Assembly (NCBI RefSeq): GCF_947241705.1
Contig: NC_079261.1
Location: 372,001 to 436,000 of the forward strand
Length of the DNA: 64,000 nt
Reading direction: 5' to 3'
Source of the DNA: Saccharomyces mikatae IFO 1815
Lineage: Eukaryota; Ascomycota; Saccharomycetes; Saccharomycetales; Saccharomycetaceae
Shown here: positions 9,522 to 19,529 of the stretch, piece by piece
How the letters are laid out: every line of letters begins with the position of its first letter
Position numbering within the stretch: position 1 is the stretch's first letter
Program-made: the position numbers and the translations under genes
Notes under the pieces: model-generated
Seen by the model: only the letters and a program-made list of their open reading frames with translations
The model's database searches: none
What the model was told of the DNA's origin: nothing

Positions 9522-9799
9522 GCTGTTAATTGTATAAGCACCCGTACTGCAGTCTAGTTACCTCAATAACCCTGTGACCTTAAACCTAAACAAATCGCAA
9601 GAGCACCTATATAAATAATCAGCTTTCAAGAATACTATCCAGGAACTGCATAGCCCAGACTCGTTAGTAGCCGGTACTATATAAACCTTGACCATTTTTC
9701 CGGTTTTTTTTTTTTCATGAAAAACATTCCATCAATGCTTTCTTTTCTTTCTTCTTCTCTTCTATGTTTACATAGCCATGAGGTAACACAATTGTGAAT

Positions 9800-9863
9800 C
9801 TTATCGTTATCGCTATCTGCGATGCCTCGTCCAATAAGAGGGGCGTACGCCCGAAAAGATAAG
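9800..9863. promoter_or_regulatory. GATA-factor site cluster, MEP1 promoter
   Basis: CTTATC at 9800 (reverse of GATAAG), two further TATC words just after it, and GATAAG at 9858 lie 280-340 bp upstream of the MEP1 ATG. Clustered GATA(A/G) sites are bound by Gln3/Gat1 and Dal80 in nitrogen catabolite repression, which is known to control MEP genes. The remainder of 9522-10534, a divergent promoter shared with YGR122W, holds no other gene I can support. Confidence 0.65.
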
Positions 9864-10534
9864 CAACCAGGGCCTTTTCTTCCGCACCCAGCTGAAAGAC
9901 AATGGCAAAAGAGAGGGGAGGCGCAAAACAAAGTTCGTAGAAAAGTACAACTTTGGTAGGGCATCGCTATTAAGACGTTTAACATGGTTAAGATGCAGCA
10001 GAGAGGATGTGTGGCGAAGAGTAAAGTGGACCTAGAAAAGACATATGATCGCCCCTGTTCTTCCCCCGCTTCTTCTTCTTGTAGCAGAGAAGGTTAAAGG
10101 TTACGAGGGTAAAGCGGCTATGTTGTTTGGAACTTTTACTTTTATAAGGTGATCCGAGTAGCGCTTATATAGAAGTAGTTTAGCCTTATCTAGCTCCTTC
10201 CATAGAAGCTGAATAGGATTTTTTTGAGCGGCCGAAGAGTGCCGAACGCAATCATGGCTGTTGGTAGCAGTTGAAACTTCTCCTGCTGTACAATTAACTT
10301 AAGAGGTTATGCGAGTAACCGCCATGTCAAGTTTAACAGGTGTGCGTTTTTGAACGAGTGTTATTCTGGCTTGTTCTGTGTAGTGGAAAGTATTCTCTTC
10401 AAATCTTGCCGAAAATCACATCTGTGCGGACGTAGCTCCCCTGTAGGAATCTTCGCAAGAAACGAAGCATAATCGAGAACTGGTTGTTCCAAGGTTAATT
10501 GTTTAAGAGAAGGGCAATTCTATCACAAACAATC

Positions 10535-11743
10535 ATGCGTGAGAATTCAGTGTCTACAAAGGTACTTCCATACAAGCTGTCCAACAGTAGCAAAATAACA
10601 ACATCCATACCAAATGAGCTAGTTCTATTGCGGAATGCTTGCATAACATCATCGGATAGCTCTTCGTCCAAGGTTGATATCATTACGTGTATAGATATCT
10701 GGCTGAAATATGCTAACGGCTTGCTGACCTACAGATCTCAGATTGGCAACGCTGCAGCTCTCGTAGAAGAGGAAATAGTGACAGCGTTAATCAACGTGGC
10801 CACATTCTATCAAGACATCGGCGTTGAAACATTGCACAGGGCGTATGAATCTTCACAGCCATCTAACAGCTTATGGACAACTAGTGGGACTTACTTAAAG
10901 AGAGGGTTAGGATTAATCAGCTTTCTCAAGAAAACCTGTAAGATAGGCACGACAAACGATGACAAGGAGATACAAGTTCTCGATCTCACCAACCAGTTGT
11001 CTTTGGAATTTCAATTGTTACAAGAGCTAGGGATTATCATTCTGGCGTTATCTAAATTGAGATCCAAAGTTAGCAAAGATGCTGTTGTGGACCTTGAGCC
11101 TCAAGAATTGAAAGATCTGGGCAAATCCAGTGTCTTTTACGCCAAGCTTTGCATTGGATCTTATAATACTGCATTACAATGCCAAGGTGGACGAATAGTA
11201 GACGGACTATTTCTAAATTTTTTGCAGAGTTTGATATATCTATTTTTATCAATTAACCAATACAACATTGATGAATGCGGAATCGCTATCGGAATGTTAC
11301 AGGAGTCGATCAAGAAACTATTAAGCATAGTACCTAATTCGCAACTTAAAGAACTGGACATTTTATCCTCAACCGATACTACGAGAAAGAGGGATCTCAT
11401 AAAAATAGCCTTCAAAAGGAAAATGCATGCATCTACCTCAAAAAAGCAACGTATATTTCAGAAAGCAGTATCATTTTCATCCAAAAATGATATGATGTCT
11501 TTATTAAGGTCTTCACTGGATGATTTTATTGTTCCCCTGACGATACTACTAAGATACAGATACCAAAGAACCAATGAGAACTATTCGTTCAAAACGGTAG
11601 AAAATGACGTTGATAAATTGAATGAACTCTTCCCGAGAGGAAAGTCGTCAGACTTTCAAGGTACTGAGTGGAGTTTTCAAGATGATCATCTTACATTTGA
11701 AAACTCGAACGGCACAACAAATAACTGTATTAACTATTTTTAA
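10535..11743 (+). CDS. YGR122W: YGR122W, Bro1-domain-like PalC homologue
   Basis: A protein of 402 residues from the ATG at 10535; the open frame extends 12 codons upstream only from a TTG, which I do not use. It is the counterpart of YGR122W, a probable orthologue of Aspergillus PalC that works with ESCRT-III in the Rim101 alkaline-pH signalling pathway. Seen: a mostly helical protein with several long amphipathic helices, for example around residues 150-190 and 210-260. This suits a Bro1-type fold, but there is no single diagnostic motif I can point to. The C-terminus is acidic and Ser/Asn-rich. The functional link is from known homology, not from this sequence. Confidence 0.85.
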   Translation: MRENSVSTKVLPYKLSNSSKITTSIPNELVLLRNACITSSDSSSSKVDIITCIDIWLKYANGLLTYRSQIGNAAALVEEEIVTALINVATFYQDIGVETLHRAYESSQPSNSLWTTSGTYLKRGLGLISFLKKTCKIGTTNDDKEIQVLDLTNQLSLEFQLLQELGIIILALSKLRSKVSKDAVVDLEPQELKDLGKSSVFYAKLCIGSYNTALQCQGGRIVDGLFLNFLQSLIYLFLSINQYNIDECGIAIGMLQESIKKLLSIVPNSQLKELDILSSTDTTRKRDLIKIAFKRKMHASTSKKQRIFQKAVSFSSKNDMMSLLRSSLDDFIVPLTILLRYRYQRTNENYSFKTVENDVDKLNELFPRGKSSDFQGTEWSFQDDHLTFENSNGTTNNCINYF

Positions 11744-11784
11744 ATTATGGTTCCAGAAACTTATATTAATTTAGTAGAAATAAA

Positions 11785-11823
11785 ATACACACACACACAC
11801 ACATACACATATATATATATATA
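11785..11823. repeat. (CA)n then (TA)n microsatellite
   Basis: A run of CA dinucleotides about 16 bp long passes into a TA run of about 15 bp, just 3' of YGR122W. The surrounding 11744-12010 region shows no gene. Confidence 0.9.
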
Positions 11824-12009
11824 CCAAAACAAGAATTTTTCTTGCAATTAATACTGAATAGTACCTGATTTATAAAAATAAACGTGCTAGGTTAAAGGTT
11901 GTTTATCCACTAATCGCTATTAAAATACATTATTGGAACAAGCGGCTCATCATTGAACGAATATTCATAGTGCTGGCATGGGCCAACTGGATGGCATAGA
12001 TGTTTAAGT

Positions 12010-12351
12010 AAAATGTAATTATGGCAGTAATTTTGAGCTAATTTTTTGGGATTCCTTTGTTGATAAAGGCAATATTATTATGTATGTAGAATGTACTAAA
12101 AGTTCTCCTCGAGGATATAAAAACTGACAAAAGGGAATCGATGGTTCAACACAATGATATATTTGTTTGTGCTCTTGTTTTATATGCTGTCATTCACTAT
12201 CCTATTACAGCATCATTTCCTTGCGTTTCAGCTTCCACTAAAATGGATGACTGTTTCTCAATCTTTATGATATCTTCTAACACCGTATATTATCGTATAT
12301 TAGTAACATGGTTACTATTAAGCACAGGATTGTCAGTTCTTATTCCAATAT
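12010..12351 (-). mobile_element. Old delta (Ty1/Ty2-type) solo LTR
   Basis: Reverse-complement delta sequence with the CTCCTCGAGGATAT, TTGCGTTTCAGCTTCCACT and TCTTCTAACACCGTATAT words in order, ending near TATTCCAATA. The 5' limit is uncertain by some 15 bp. Moderately diverged, with no clear target duplication. Confidence 0.75.
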
Positions 12352-12373
12352 TTTTGAATAACAAATTACTTTT

Positions 12374-12663
12374 TGTTGATAATTAGTTGTTTAGTAAGTT
12401 GTAATAATTAAGAATAGTCGTTCCTTCTTAATTTATCTAAGAGAGGTATATGAAACACATGCTGATTGATTATATTAAACCCAATGATTCGAAAATAACT
12501 CAGAACAATGATGATAAGATTTGGGTGATAACTCATCTTCTTATATACTAAGTTCTGGACAATTAATAGATCTTTATCTTACTACTGCAGTAAATTCTAT
12601 TATTAAAATTCGCCTACTCCAATTTATACGAAAGACGTATAGTTGTAATCGCTTATTCGAACA
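12374..12663 (-). mobile_element. Tau-like (Ty4-type) LTR, shortened
   Basis: Starts TGTTGATAATTAG and ends TTATTCGAACA. It matches the tau-like copy at 7013-7394 over most of its length but is about 90 bp shorter, so it is an incomplete fossil. It lies between an old delta and old sigma-like sequence. Confidence 0.68.
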
Positions 12664-12742
12664 AGTTGTATGATAAGTGTTTAATGAACGTTATGAGATG
12701 ATGTATTCTCACACCAGGTATTATACTTTGAGTACTAAGAAG
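12664..12742 (-). mobile_element. Remnant of an old sigma-like LTR
   Basis: A short stretch resembling the reverse complement of the sigma 5' part (AATGAACGTT near 12682, GATGTATT near 12699). It is directly adjacent to the full sigma copy that starts at 12748, which suggests repeated Ty3 targeting of the same tRNA gene. Low certainty. Confidence 0.4.
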
Positions 12743-12747
12743 AAGTA

Positions 12748-13094
12748 TGTTGTATCTTAAGATGAGATACGTCAGTATGACAATACATCATTCTAAACGT
12801 TCATAAAACACATATGAAACAATCTTATAACGAAACGAACAGATTGAACCACATAAGGTAAAACCCTGCTTTTCCGAGCTGAACTAATCAAATGTATAAA
12901 TACCTGAACAATTAGTTAGATCCGAGATTCCGCGCTTCCACTATTTAGTATAAACTATATCTTATATAATATATAGGATAAGTAACACCCCGTGAATTAA
13001 GTTGATAAGTCGTTTTGACAATAAGTTACTTCCCTAAGATAGTATATTAGGATTGTCAAGACATCCCGGTATTACTCGAGCCCGTAATACAACA
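12748..13094 (+). mobile_element. Full-length sigma (Ty3-type) solo LTR
   Basis: A 347-bp LTR from TGTTGTATC to ATACAACA, flanked by a perfect 5-bp target duplication AAGTA (12743-12747 and 13095-13099). It ends 16 bp before tRNA-Arg, the position Ty3 integrase is known to choose at Pol III start sites. It looks whole and young, and differs from the inverted copy at 16027 by only about three bases. Confidence 0.95.
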
Positions 13095-13110
13095 AAGTAT
13101 GATTACAACT

Positions 13111-13182
13111 GCTCGCGTGGCGTAATGGCAACGCGTCTGACTTCTAATCAGAAGATTATGGGTTCGACCCCCATCGTGAGTG
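13111..13182 (+). tRNA. tR(UCU): tRNA-Arg(TCT)
   Basis: A 72-nt tRNA with A box TGGCGTAATGG, anticodon TCT in ACTTCTAAT and B box GGTTCGACCC. It matches the yeast tRNA-Arg(UCU) sequence I recall, has no intron, and a T-run begins right after it. A full sigma LTR sits 16 bp upstream. Confidence 0.97.
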
Positions 13183-13380
13183 TTTTCTAAAATAAGTTTT
13201 TTGGAGGAGTTCTTTTGCTTGACAGGGTAGGATATACTTACCTTACTGGGAAACCTTGTCGTATACAACAATAGATAATATAGAAAAAAATTGCTACTTT
13301 TTTACTTCGTATGCTCATATTATTTTTCTTCTTAGATTTCTTACTTCTAATAATATACCAAATCAATAAGAAGGCATGTG

Positions 13381-14922
13381 TTACAAGCCAAATCCACCAT
13401 TTGAGTAGGCCATTGGCTTAATATCTGGATGTTCAACAGCTTCAAATGTTTCAATCAGTAGATTCTCGTCATCATTCCTACCGGGCTGTAAAACGCCATG
13501 ACCAGGAACAATATGAATAACACCTCCAAGATTACCTTGACTATCACAATAGTTCGGAGCGCTAAAAACTGTCATTAGCATACCTTTCTGCTCGAATTGT
13601 ACACCATCCATTCTCAACTCGTGAGATCTAAATACCTTACGCAATTTGTTGTTCTTTAAAAATCTTTCCGTAATATCAGGTCCAAAAGCATGTCCTAGAC
13701 CACGTTGTGAGGGGCCCATCCCATTGGCTTCTTGTGGATCTGCCCATAATAGTTCCATGAAGGCACCATCTCTTGGTGGTTGAGCAAATCTGTTAATATT
13801 CTTGAAATCCGATAAACTTGCTGAAGGATCACTTGGCAGGCCACCATGCATTACAAGGTAATCATCATTAATTAAAGTAGCTAATGGCAGACTTTCAAAA
13901 CTTTGCGAGAACATATTAAAAATCCTTTGTGAGTATTTGTATTTACATTCATCTTCAAACCCGTAAATTTTGTTCATGTTGTCACTCTCGTGATTACCTC
14001 TGTTCAAAAAGAAATTCATTGGATAAAGTATTTTCAGACAGTAGAACAATAGTGCAACTTCACACGACCAAGAACCACGATCAACAAAATCACCATTAAA
14101 AAGATATGTGTGCTTAGGGCCTACTTTACCAAACTTGCGAAATAGGTTCAAAACGTCATAAAACTGGCCATGTGTATCACCACATACTGATATCCTTATA
14201 TCGGGAGTAGAATTATTTTCTAATTCCACCATAGAAGGCTCTTGACGAAACAAAGTGTCTGCATGTGAGATAATAGCTGCGACGTACTTTTTTGGGAGAT
14301 GTTTTGCCTTTAAAAACAAATTGTTAATCATTTGCGAAATAAACTCTTGAGACATGTTCGTGATCTTTGCACCTTTAAATGCATTCTTATCGTCATATAA
14401 CTGTTCAAATTCTAATTTGGGACCATCATAGTTGGCTAAGTCTGCGTTAGCATCGAAAGAGCTCAAGTTCAAAGTTTGACACAAACTGATTTTAGTTTCA
14501 TTTTCTCCACCTCCGATGGCTTTCCTAAATCTCTCCTCTCTAATAAATCTATCACATGTAACTAAGGCCTTAGTAGCAGCAGAGTCTTTGGGTTTTGCCT
14601 TTAAAAGTACATTCAAATCTTTCTTTGCCTTCTTGAATTCTAACAAAGCCATACAAGATAATGCACGCCTATGGTAAGCTTTGATATTTTTAGGATCCAA
14701 TTTAATGGCTTCATCACAGTCATTCAAAGCACTTTGAAAGTTATCCACCTTAAAATGAGCAAATGCTCTATTTGAAAAATATATAGACTGTGTTGCATCT
14801 AGATCAATTGCCTCTGTATATTTCTCAATGGCCTTCAAAAAATGCTTTTCTTTTACAAAAACGTTACCTTCATTCTTCCTTTCGAGAGCCTTGGCACAAT
14901 CAGATGCTGTGGGGGTTGACAT
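13381..14922 (-). CDS. PPT1: TPR-containing Ser/Thr phosphatase Ppt1 (PP5)
   Basis: The yeast PP5 orthologue; it dephosphorylates Hsp90 (Hsc82/Hsp82) and regulates the chaperone cycle. The 513 residues begin with three TPR units (about 12-115), which dock the Hsp90 tail. A PPP-family catalytic domain follows with all three metal-site signatures: GDTHGQ at 248-253, GDFVDRG at 277-283 and RGNHE at 308-312, plus HGG further on. Length and motifs are complete. The ATG is at 14920-14922. The gene stands alone between tRNA-Arg and tRNA-Ile and is bracketed by two inverted sigma LTRs. Confidence 0.97.
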   Translation of the reverse strand: MSTPTASDCAKALERKNEGNVFVKEKHFLKAIEKYTEAIDLDATQSIYFSNRAFAHFKVDNFQSALNDCDEAIKLDPKNIKAYHRRALSCMALLEFKKAKKDLNVLLKAKPKDSAATKALVTCDRFIREERFRKAIGGGENETKISLCQTLNLSSFDANADLANYDGPKLEFEQLYDDKNAFKGAKITNMSQEFISQMINNLFLKAKHLPKKYVAAIISHADTLFRQEPSMVELENNSTPDIRISVCGDTHGQFYDVLNLFRKFGKVGPKHTYLFNGDFVDRGSWSCEVALLFYCLKILYPMNFFLNRGNHESDNMNKIYGFEDECKYKYSQRIFNMFSQSFESLPLATLINDDYLVMHGGLPSDPSASLSDFKNINRFAQPPRDGAFMELLWADPQEANGMGPSQRGLGHAFGPDITERFLKNNKLRKVFRSHELRMDGVQFEQKGMLMTVFSAPNYCDSQGNLGGVIHIVPGHGVLQPGRNDDENLLIETFEAVEHPDIKPMAYSNGGFGL

Positions 14923-15204
14923 AGTTTAGAGATGTTTAATGGTATTAAGGTATGCAGTATTTCTTGCCTCTGAAATACCACTTTTTAAAAGCTGTTTAAT
15001 TTCAGTTTCCAGCTTCATGGGCCAAATTGATCAATTTTTTTTTTACCTCATCTGTGAAGTTTTTCAGTTTCCCACTGTCGTTTTTTTCATGGTTTTTAGC
15101 GATCCAACCGAAAATGAAACACAAAATGCCATTTCAAGGAAGGTGAAAGTAAAATATTCAAGAAAGGACTACAATCGCAGTTGATGAATTATCAGGCAGA
15201 TCTT
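14923..15204. other. PPT1 promoter region
   Basis: About 280 bp upstream of PPT1 with long T-runs near 15035. A reading frame of 81 codons crosses it on the plus strand, but nothing supports it as a gene. Confidence 0.5.
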
Positions 15205-15246
15205 ATATGTCAGGATTATTAAGACACGCCAATATTAGTACAACTG
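15205..15246 (+). mobile_element. 3' end remnant of a sigma-like LTR
   Basis: About 40 bp resembling the sigma 3' end (GGATTATTAAGACAC near 15212, then AATATTAGTAC). It is directly followed by the unassigned repeat, the same order seen at 6990-7400. Short, so only a moderate call. Confidence 0.45.
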
Positions 15247-15431
15247 TCGTGATGATAACTCTATTGTCACCTAGCGAACTTATCAAAGTATTAAAGAAAA
15301 ATCTCAGGTCCAAATTTTAACTTGTTCTTCTATATATCAAGTCTTGCATTGCATTTTAGTTTCCTGGAATACTACTATTTATATATGTTGTTTATTAGTA
15401 CTGTTTTGATTAGAGTGTCTAAGTTCGTTTC

Positions 15432-15919
15432 TGAGAAATGAATGAATTTTGAGATGATTGTTGGGATTCCATTGTTGTAAAAGGCAATATTATTTGGCAT
15501 ATATAGTATGCTGTTGTAATATAAATCAACTATCATCTACTAACTAGTATTTATGTTACTAGTATATTATCATATACGGTGTTAGAAGATGACGCAAATG
15601 ATGAGATATAGTCATCTAAATTAGTGGAAGCTGAAACGCAAGGATTGATAATGTAATAGGATAATGACTGACAACATATAAAATGACAATCAAAGCATAT
15701 ACAGAATTATGTAGAATTGCAGATTCCCTTTTATAGATTCCTAAATCCCTGAGGAGAACTTCTAGTATATTTACATACCTAATATTATTGCCTTATAAAA
15801 AATGGAATCCCAACAATTACATCAAACTCCACTATTATCTCATATCTCGCCACTATTATCTCAATATACTAGCAGTATGACTACTAGTTGATAGACGGTA
15901 GTTGATTTTTATTCCAACA
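15432..15919 (-). mobile_element. Old delta LTR, partly deleted and split by a second delta
   Basis: Both ends of a minus-oriented delta LTR are present (TGAGAAATGAATG at the left, TTTTTATTCCAACA at the right), with a perfect 5-bp target duplication GTTTC at 15427-15431 and 15920-15924. Its interior holds a plus-oriented delta. Incomplete fossil; it inserted into the unassigned repeat. Confidence 0.8.
15512..15842 (+). mobile_element. Delta (Ty1/Ty2-type) solo LTR nested in another delta
   Basis: About 331 bp from TGTTGTAATATAAATCAAC to ATTATCTCA, close to the delta consensus and so younger than its host LTR. The exact 3' end is ambiguous because a 14-bp word (CCACTATTATCTCA) occurs twice here, 21 bp apart. 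No clear target duplication. Confidence 0.82.
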
Positions 15920-16026
15920 GTTTCAGTTGTGGTTAACAATTACCCTTTTTAGTAATTACTACTATTTCTTCAACACAGTCGCTTCCACTAATGAGTGTTA
16001 TAACATATGAAACAACAGACAACTTT

Positions 16027-16373
16027 TGTTGTATTACGGGCTCGAGTAATACCGGGATGTCTTGACAATCCTAATATACTATCTTAGGGAAGTAACTTAT
16101 TGTCAAAACGACTTATCAACTTAATTCACGGGATGTTACTTATCCTATATATTATATAAGATATAGTTTATACTAAATAGTGGAAGCGCGGAATCTCGGA
16201 TCTAACTAATTGTTCAGGTATTTATACATTTGATTAGTTCAGCTCGGAAAAGCAGAGTTTTACCTTATGTTGTTCAATCTGTTCGTTTCGTTATAAGATT
16301 GTTTCATATGTGTTTTATGAACGTTTAGAATGATGTATTGTCATACTGACGTATCTCATCTTAAGATACAACA
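16027..16373 (-). mobile_element. Full-length sigma (Ty3-type) solo LTR, inverted copy
   Basis: A 347-bp LTR from TGTTGTATTACGGG to AAGATACAACA with a perfect target duplication ACTTT (16022-16026 and 16374-16378). It ends 16 bp before tRNA-Ile. It looks whole and is about 99 percent identical to the plus-oriented copy at 12748, so both are recent. Confidence 0.95.
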
Positions 16374-16389
16374 ACTTTCAACAGATATT

Positions 16390-16463
16390 GGTCTCTTGGC
16401 CCAGTTGGTTAAGGCACCGTGCTAATAACGCGGGGATCAGCGGTTCGATCCCGCTAGAGACCA
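16390..16463 (+). tRNA. tI(AAU): tRNA-Ile(AAT)
   Basis: A 74-nt tRNA with fully paired acceptor stem (GGTCTCT with AGAGACC), A box TGGCCCAGTTGG, anticodon AAT in GCTAATAAC and B box GGTTCGATCC. A T-run follows at 16464. No intron. Confidence 0.97.
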
Positions 16464-17213
16464 TTTTTGCCTCATCATTTTTTGATGTGATAGACAATTG
16501 TTACTCAGCTGAATATGTTTTTTTCTGATGACTTTTATGTTCTTTCTTTCTCTCTCAAAGTAGTGTAGTAACATGTGTAGCGGTATCGTACGTGCAAAAC
16601 GATTTTATATTACACATTAAACAATGTAAAAGAAGAGCAAGATCGTTCTTAAGAATAACATTCTCTTAAACAAAGCATAAACGAAATGAGTTCATGCTTA
16701 TTTCTAGTTGGAACTTATAATACCTCTCATTAAGGTGGAGCCTGATCTAGTTTAGTAAAGAAATCATTTGAAGGGCTCCGTATCTACTTGGAGGAGGAAT
16801 ATCAAAACTGCGGATAGTACGACAGGACAGTATGCATTAGGTGTACCGTCCGAACTCTACTTCCTGGATGACTAAAACTCGTTTATTGGATCCATTCTTC
16901 TGACTTGACAGCTATTTTAAGATCTGTGAAGTCATACCTCAGTAGCAATGGACCCTGCGATAAATGGCCTACATGTTTTTTATACTTGTAAATCTTTACT
17001 TACATATGGGTGCCGCACGGCGTGGGTTTTTTGCAAATTTTCTAAGCACATCGACCCATAACAAGATTTCTCTAGAGAAAAGTCATTAAAGTTCAGTCCT
17101 ATCTCTTTGTCTCGAATTAAATATTTAAAAGATTTTGAAAGTTTATATAATTTTCTGTTCTTTTTGCTTTCAGGTAAAGTAAGTAAAACAAAAAAACTTA
17201 CTTCTAACTAAAC
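16464..17213. other. ASN2 upstream region
   Basis: About 750 bp between tRNA-Ile and ASN2. A TATATAA word near 17143 is a plausible TATA element. I looked for a perfect Gcn4 site (TGASTCA), expected of asparagine synthetase genes, and saw only weak variants. No gene is seen. Confidence 0.5.
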
Positions 17214-18932
17214 ATGTGTGGTATCTTTGCAGCCTTCAAACATGATGATATTCATAGTTTCAAACCAAAAGCTCTTCAATTATCCAAGCGGATCAGACAC
17301 CGTGGACCAGATTGGTCCGGTAACGCTGTTATGAATTCCACCATCTTCGTTCATGAGAGGTTGGCTATTGTTGGTTTAGATTCTGGTGCCCAACCGATCA
17401 CTTCAGCTGACGGTGAATATATGCTTGGTGTTAATGGTGAGATCTACAACCACATCCAACTAAGAGAGGAGTGCTCTGATTACAAGTTTCAAACTTTTAG
17501 TGACTGTGAACCCATCATACCATTGTATTTGGAACACGATATTGATGCTCCAAAATATTTGGACGGTATGTTTGCGTTTTGCATATATGATGCCAAGAAA
17601 GACCGTATCGTCGCTGCAAGAGATCCTATTGGTGTTGTCACTTTATATATGGGACGCTCTTCTAAATCTCCTAAGACTGTTTACTTTGCCTCTGAACTAA
17701 AATGTTTAACCGACGTTTGTGATAGTATCATTGCATTCCCACCAGGTCATGTCTATGATTCTCAAACTGACAAGATTACTCGTTACTTCACCCCAGATTG
17801 GTTGGATGAAAAACGTATTCCATCTACACCAGTTGATTATCTTGCCATTAGACACAGCTTAGAAAAAGCCGTTAGAAAGAGGCTTATGGCTGAGGTTCCA
17901 TACGGTGTTCTATTATCTGGTGGTCTAGACTCTTCTTTGATTGCCGCAATTGCTGCTCGTGAAACGGAGAAGGCTAACGCAGATGTCAACGAAGAATCCA
18001 GTGTTGACGAGAAGCAACTCGCAGGTATCGACGACCAAGGTCATTTACACACATCCGGTTGGTCACGTCTGCACTCGTTTGCAATTGGTCTACCAAATGC
18101 GCCTGATTTACAAGCTGCTAGAAAAGTTGCCAAATTCATTGGTTCTATTCATCATGAGCACACCTTCACATTACAAGAAGGTTTGGATGCCTTGGATGAC
18201 GTGATCTACCATTTGGAAACTTATGACGTTACCACTATCAGAGCTTCCACTCCAATGTTCTTGTTATCTAGAAAGATCAAGGCTCAAGGTGTCAAGATGG
18301 TTCTTTCCGGTGAAGGTTCAGATGAAATATTCGGTGGTTATCTATATTTCGCACAAGCCCCTTCTGCAGCAGAATTTCACACAGAATCCGTGCAACGTGT
18401 CAAGAACTTGCACTTAGCTGATTGTTTGAGAGCCAACAAATCTACTATGGCATGGGGTCTGGAGGCTCGTGTTCCATTCTTGGACAAAGACTTTTTGCAA
18501 CTGTGTATGAATATTGATCCGAAGGATAAGATGATCAAACCAAAGGAAGGAAAAATCGAAAAGTACATTTTAAGAAAGGCCTTCGACACAACAAATGAAC
18601 CCGATGTTAAGCCATACCTGCCAGAAGAAATCCTATGGAGACAAAAGGAACAATTTTCAGACGGTGTCGGTTACTCATGGATCGACGGTCTAAGAGATAC
18701 TGCTGAAAGAGTCATTTCAGACACCATGTTCGCGAATCCAAAGGCTGATTGGGGCGATGACATTCCAACTACCAAGGAGGCTTATTGGTACAGACTGAAG
18801 TTTGATGCTTGGTTTCCTCAAAAGACGGCTGCCAATACCGTCATGAGATGGGTACCCAAGGCCGACTGGGGTTGTGCTGAAGATCCCTCAGGTAGATATG
18901 CCAAAATTCATGAAAAGCACGTCGGTGCTTAA
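17214..18932 (+). CDS. ASN2: Asparagine synthetase (glutamine-hydrolysing)
   Basis: Makes asparagine from aspartate, ATP and glutamine in the cytosol. The 572-residue class B enzyme is complete. Cys2 is the N-terminal glutaminase nucleophile (MCGIF), the RHRGPDW loop lies at 28-34 and the ATP-pyrophosphatase loop SGGLDSS at 235-241. The ATG at 17214 must be correct because Cys2 has to be exposed after Met removal. Synteny with PPT1 and YGR125W points to ASN2. Parts of the variable region near residues 250-270 look as much like ASN1 as ASN2 to my memory; gene conversion between the paralogues could explain that, but I cannot test it here. Confidence 0.95.
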   Translation: MCGIFAAFKHDDIHSFKPKALQLSKRIRHRGPDWSGNAVMNSTIFVHERLAIVGLDSGAQPITSADGEYMLGVNGEIYNHIQLREECSDYKFQTFSDCEPIIPLYLEHDIDAPKYLDGMFAFCIYDAKKDRIVAARDPIGVVTLYMGRSSKSPKTVYFASELKCLTDVCDSIIAFPPGHVYDSQTDKITRYFTPDWLDEKRIPSTPVDYLAIRHSLEKAVRKRLMAEVPYGVLLSGGLDSSLIAAIAARETEKANADVNEESSVDEKQLAGIDDQGHLHTSGWSRLHSFAIGLPNAPDLQAARKVAKFIGSIHHEHTFTLQEGLDALDDVIYHLETYDVTTIRASTPMFLLSRKIKAQGVKMVLSGEGSDEIFGGYLYFAQAPSAAEFHTESVQRVKNLHLADCLRANKSTMAWGLEARVPFLDKDFLQLCMNIDPKDKMIKPKEGKIEKYILRKAFDTTNEPDVKPYLPEEILWRQKEQFSDGVGYSWIDGLRDTAERVISDTMFANPKADWGDDIPTTKEAYWYRLKFDAWFPQKTAANTVMRWVPKADWGCAEDPSGRYAKIHEKHVGA

Positions 18933-19529
18933 TGTGACTCAAGTTGAACCCTTTCTTTTCATCAATATATAGAATAGGAATTGTGGTGTTATGAGTAATT
19001 ATTTTTGTTTATATATATCGTAAAAGTTTTTAACATGTCGATCCTTAAATTCGTTAATCAAAGTTTGATCTCTCAGTGGACTGCATAAAAAAACAGCCCA
19101 GGGGATTGATTACTTAATCTCTTATCTCGCTTTTCTTTTCCATCTATCTTTATATTGTGAGATGAAAATTCCCTAGGAAGTTCGCGCTATCAGGGCTCTT
19201 TTTCCTACGTATCGGTCCCTGAGCGATCACCAAAATGCGTGGGATTATAATTATATATATCAGTCATAATTAGATCATATGGGTCTTCTTATTTCTGTGA
19301 ACAATTCTGAATCATTGCTGTAACAAAATAGTTTCAGCCAATCACTCATTTTTTTTATATTGTTTGCATTTTTTTTTTCTCTTCTCTCTTGCAACCATTC
19401 TTCATTTTCAATAAAGAAGCAGTGTTGATAAGGAATCAGGTAAAGGTTAAGCAAAAGACTTCTTTATCTCAGGAAGAGGACTGATTTATAAGTAAGATAC
19501 TATAAAATCTCAAAAAGCTGATTCAAGAA
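18933..19529. other. Intergenic region ASN2 / VSB1
   Basis: About 600 bp containing the ASN2 3' end and the VSB1 promoter. An AGGGG word near 19100 could be a stress element. T-rich tracts lie near 19345-19380. No ORF of note. Confidence 0.5.

Larger units (their letters stand above)
15247..16026 (+). repeat. Unassigned tRNA-linked repeat, copy B (interrupted)
   Basis: The same repeat as at 7395 and 51475, in two parts (15247-15431 and 15920-16026) separated by nested delta LTRs. Its conserved core is near 15355-15390. The part after the deltas continues the match to copy C, for example TAACAATTACCC against CAGTTACCC. It lies 5' of tRNA-Ile. Confidence 0.6.

Noticed and set aside
9983-10096. 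37-codon ATG frame in the MEP1-YGR122W promoter
   Set aside because: Short, Ser/Cys-rich from local composition, with no supporting context.
10499-10534. 12-codon extension of YGR122W
   Set aside because: Starts with TTG; the ATG at 10535 gives the expected 402 residues.
12748-16373. A full-length Ty3 between the two sigma LTRs
   Set aside because: The LTRs are inverted relative to each other, each has its own target duplication, and the sequence between is PPT1 and other LTR remnants.
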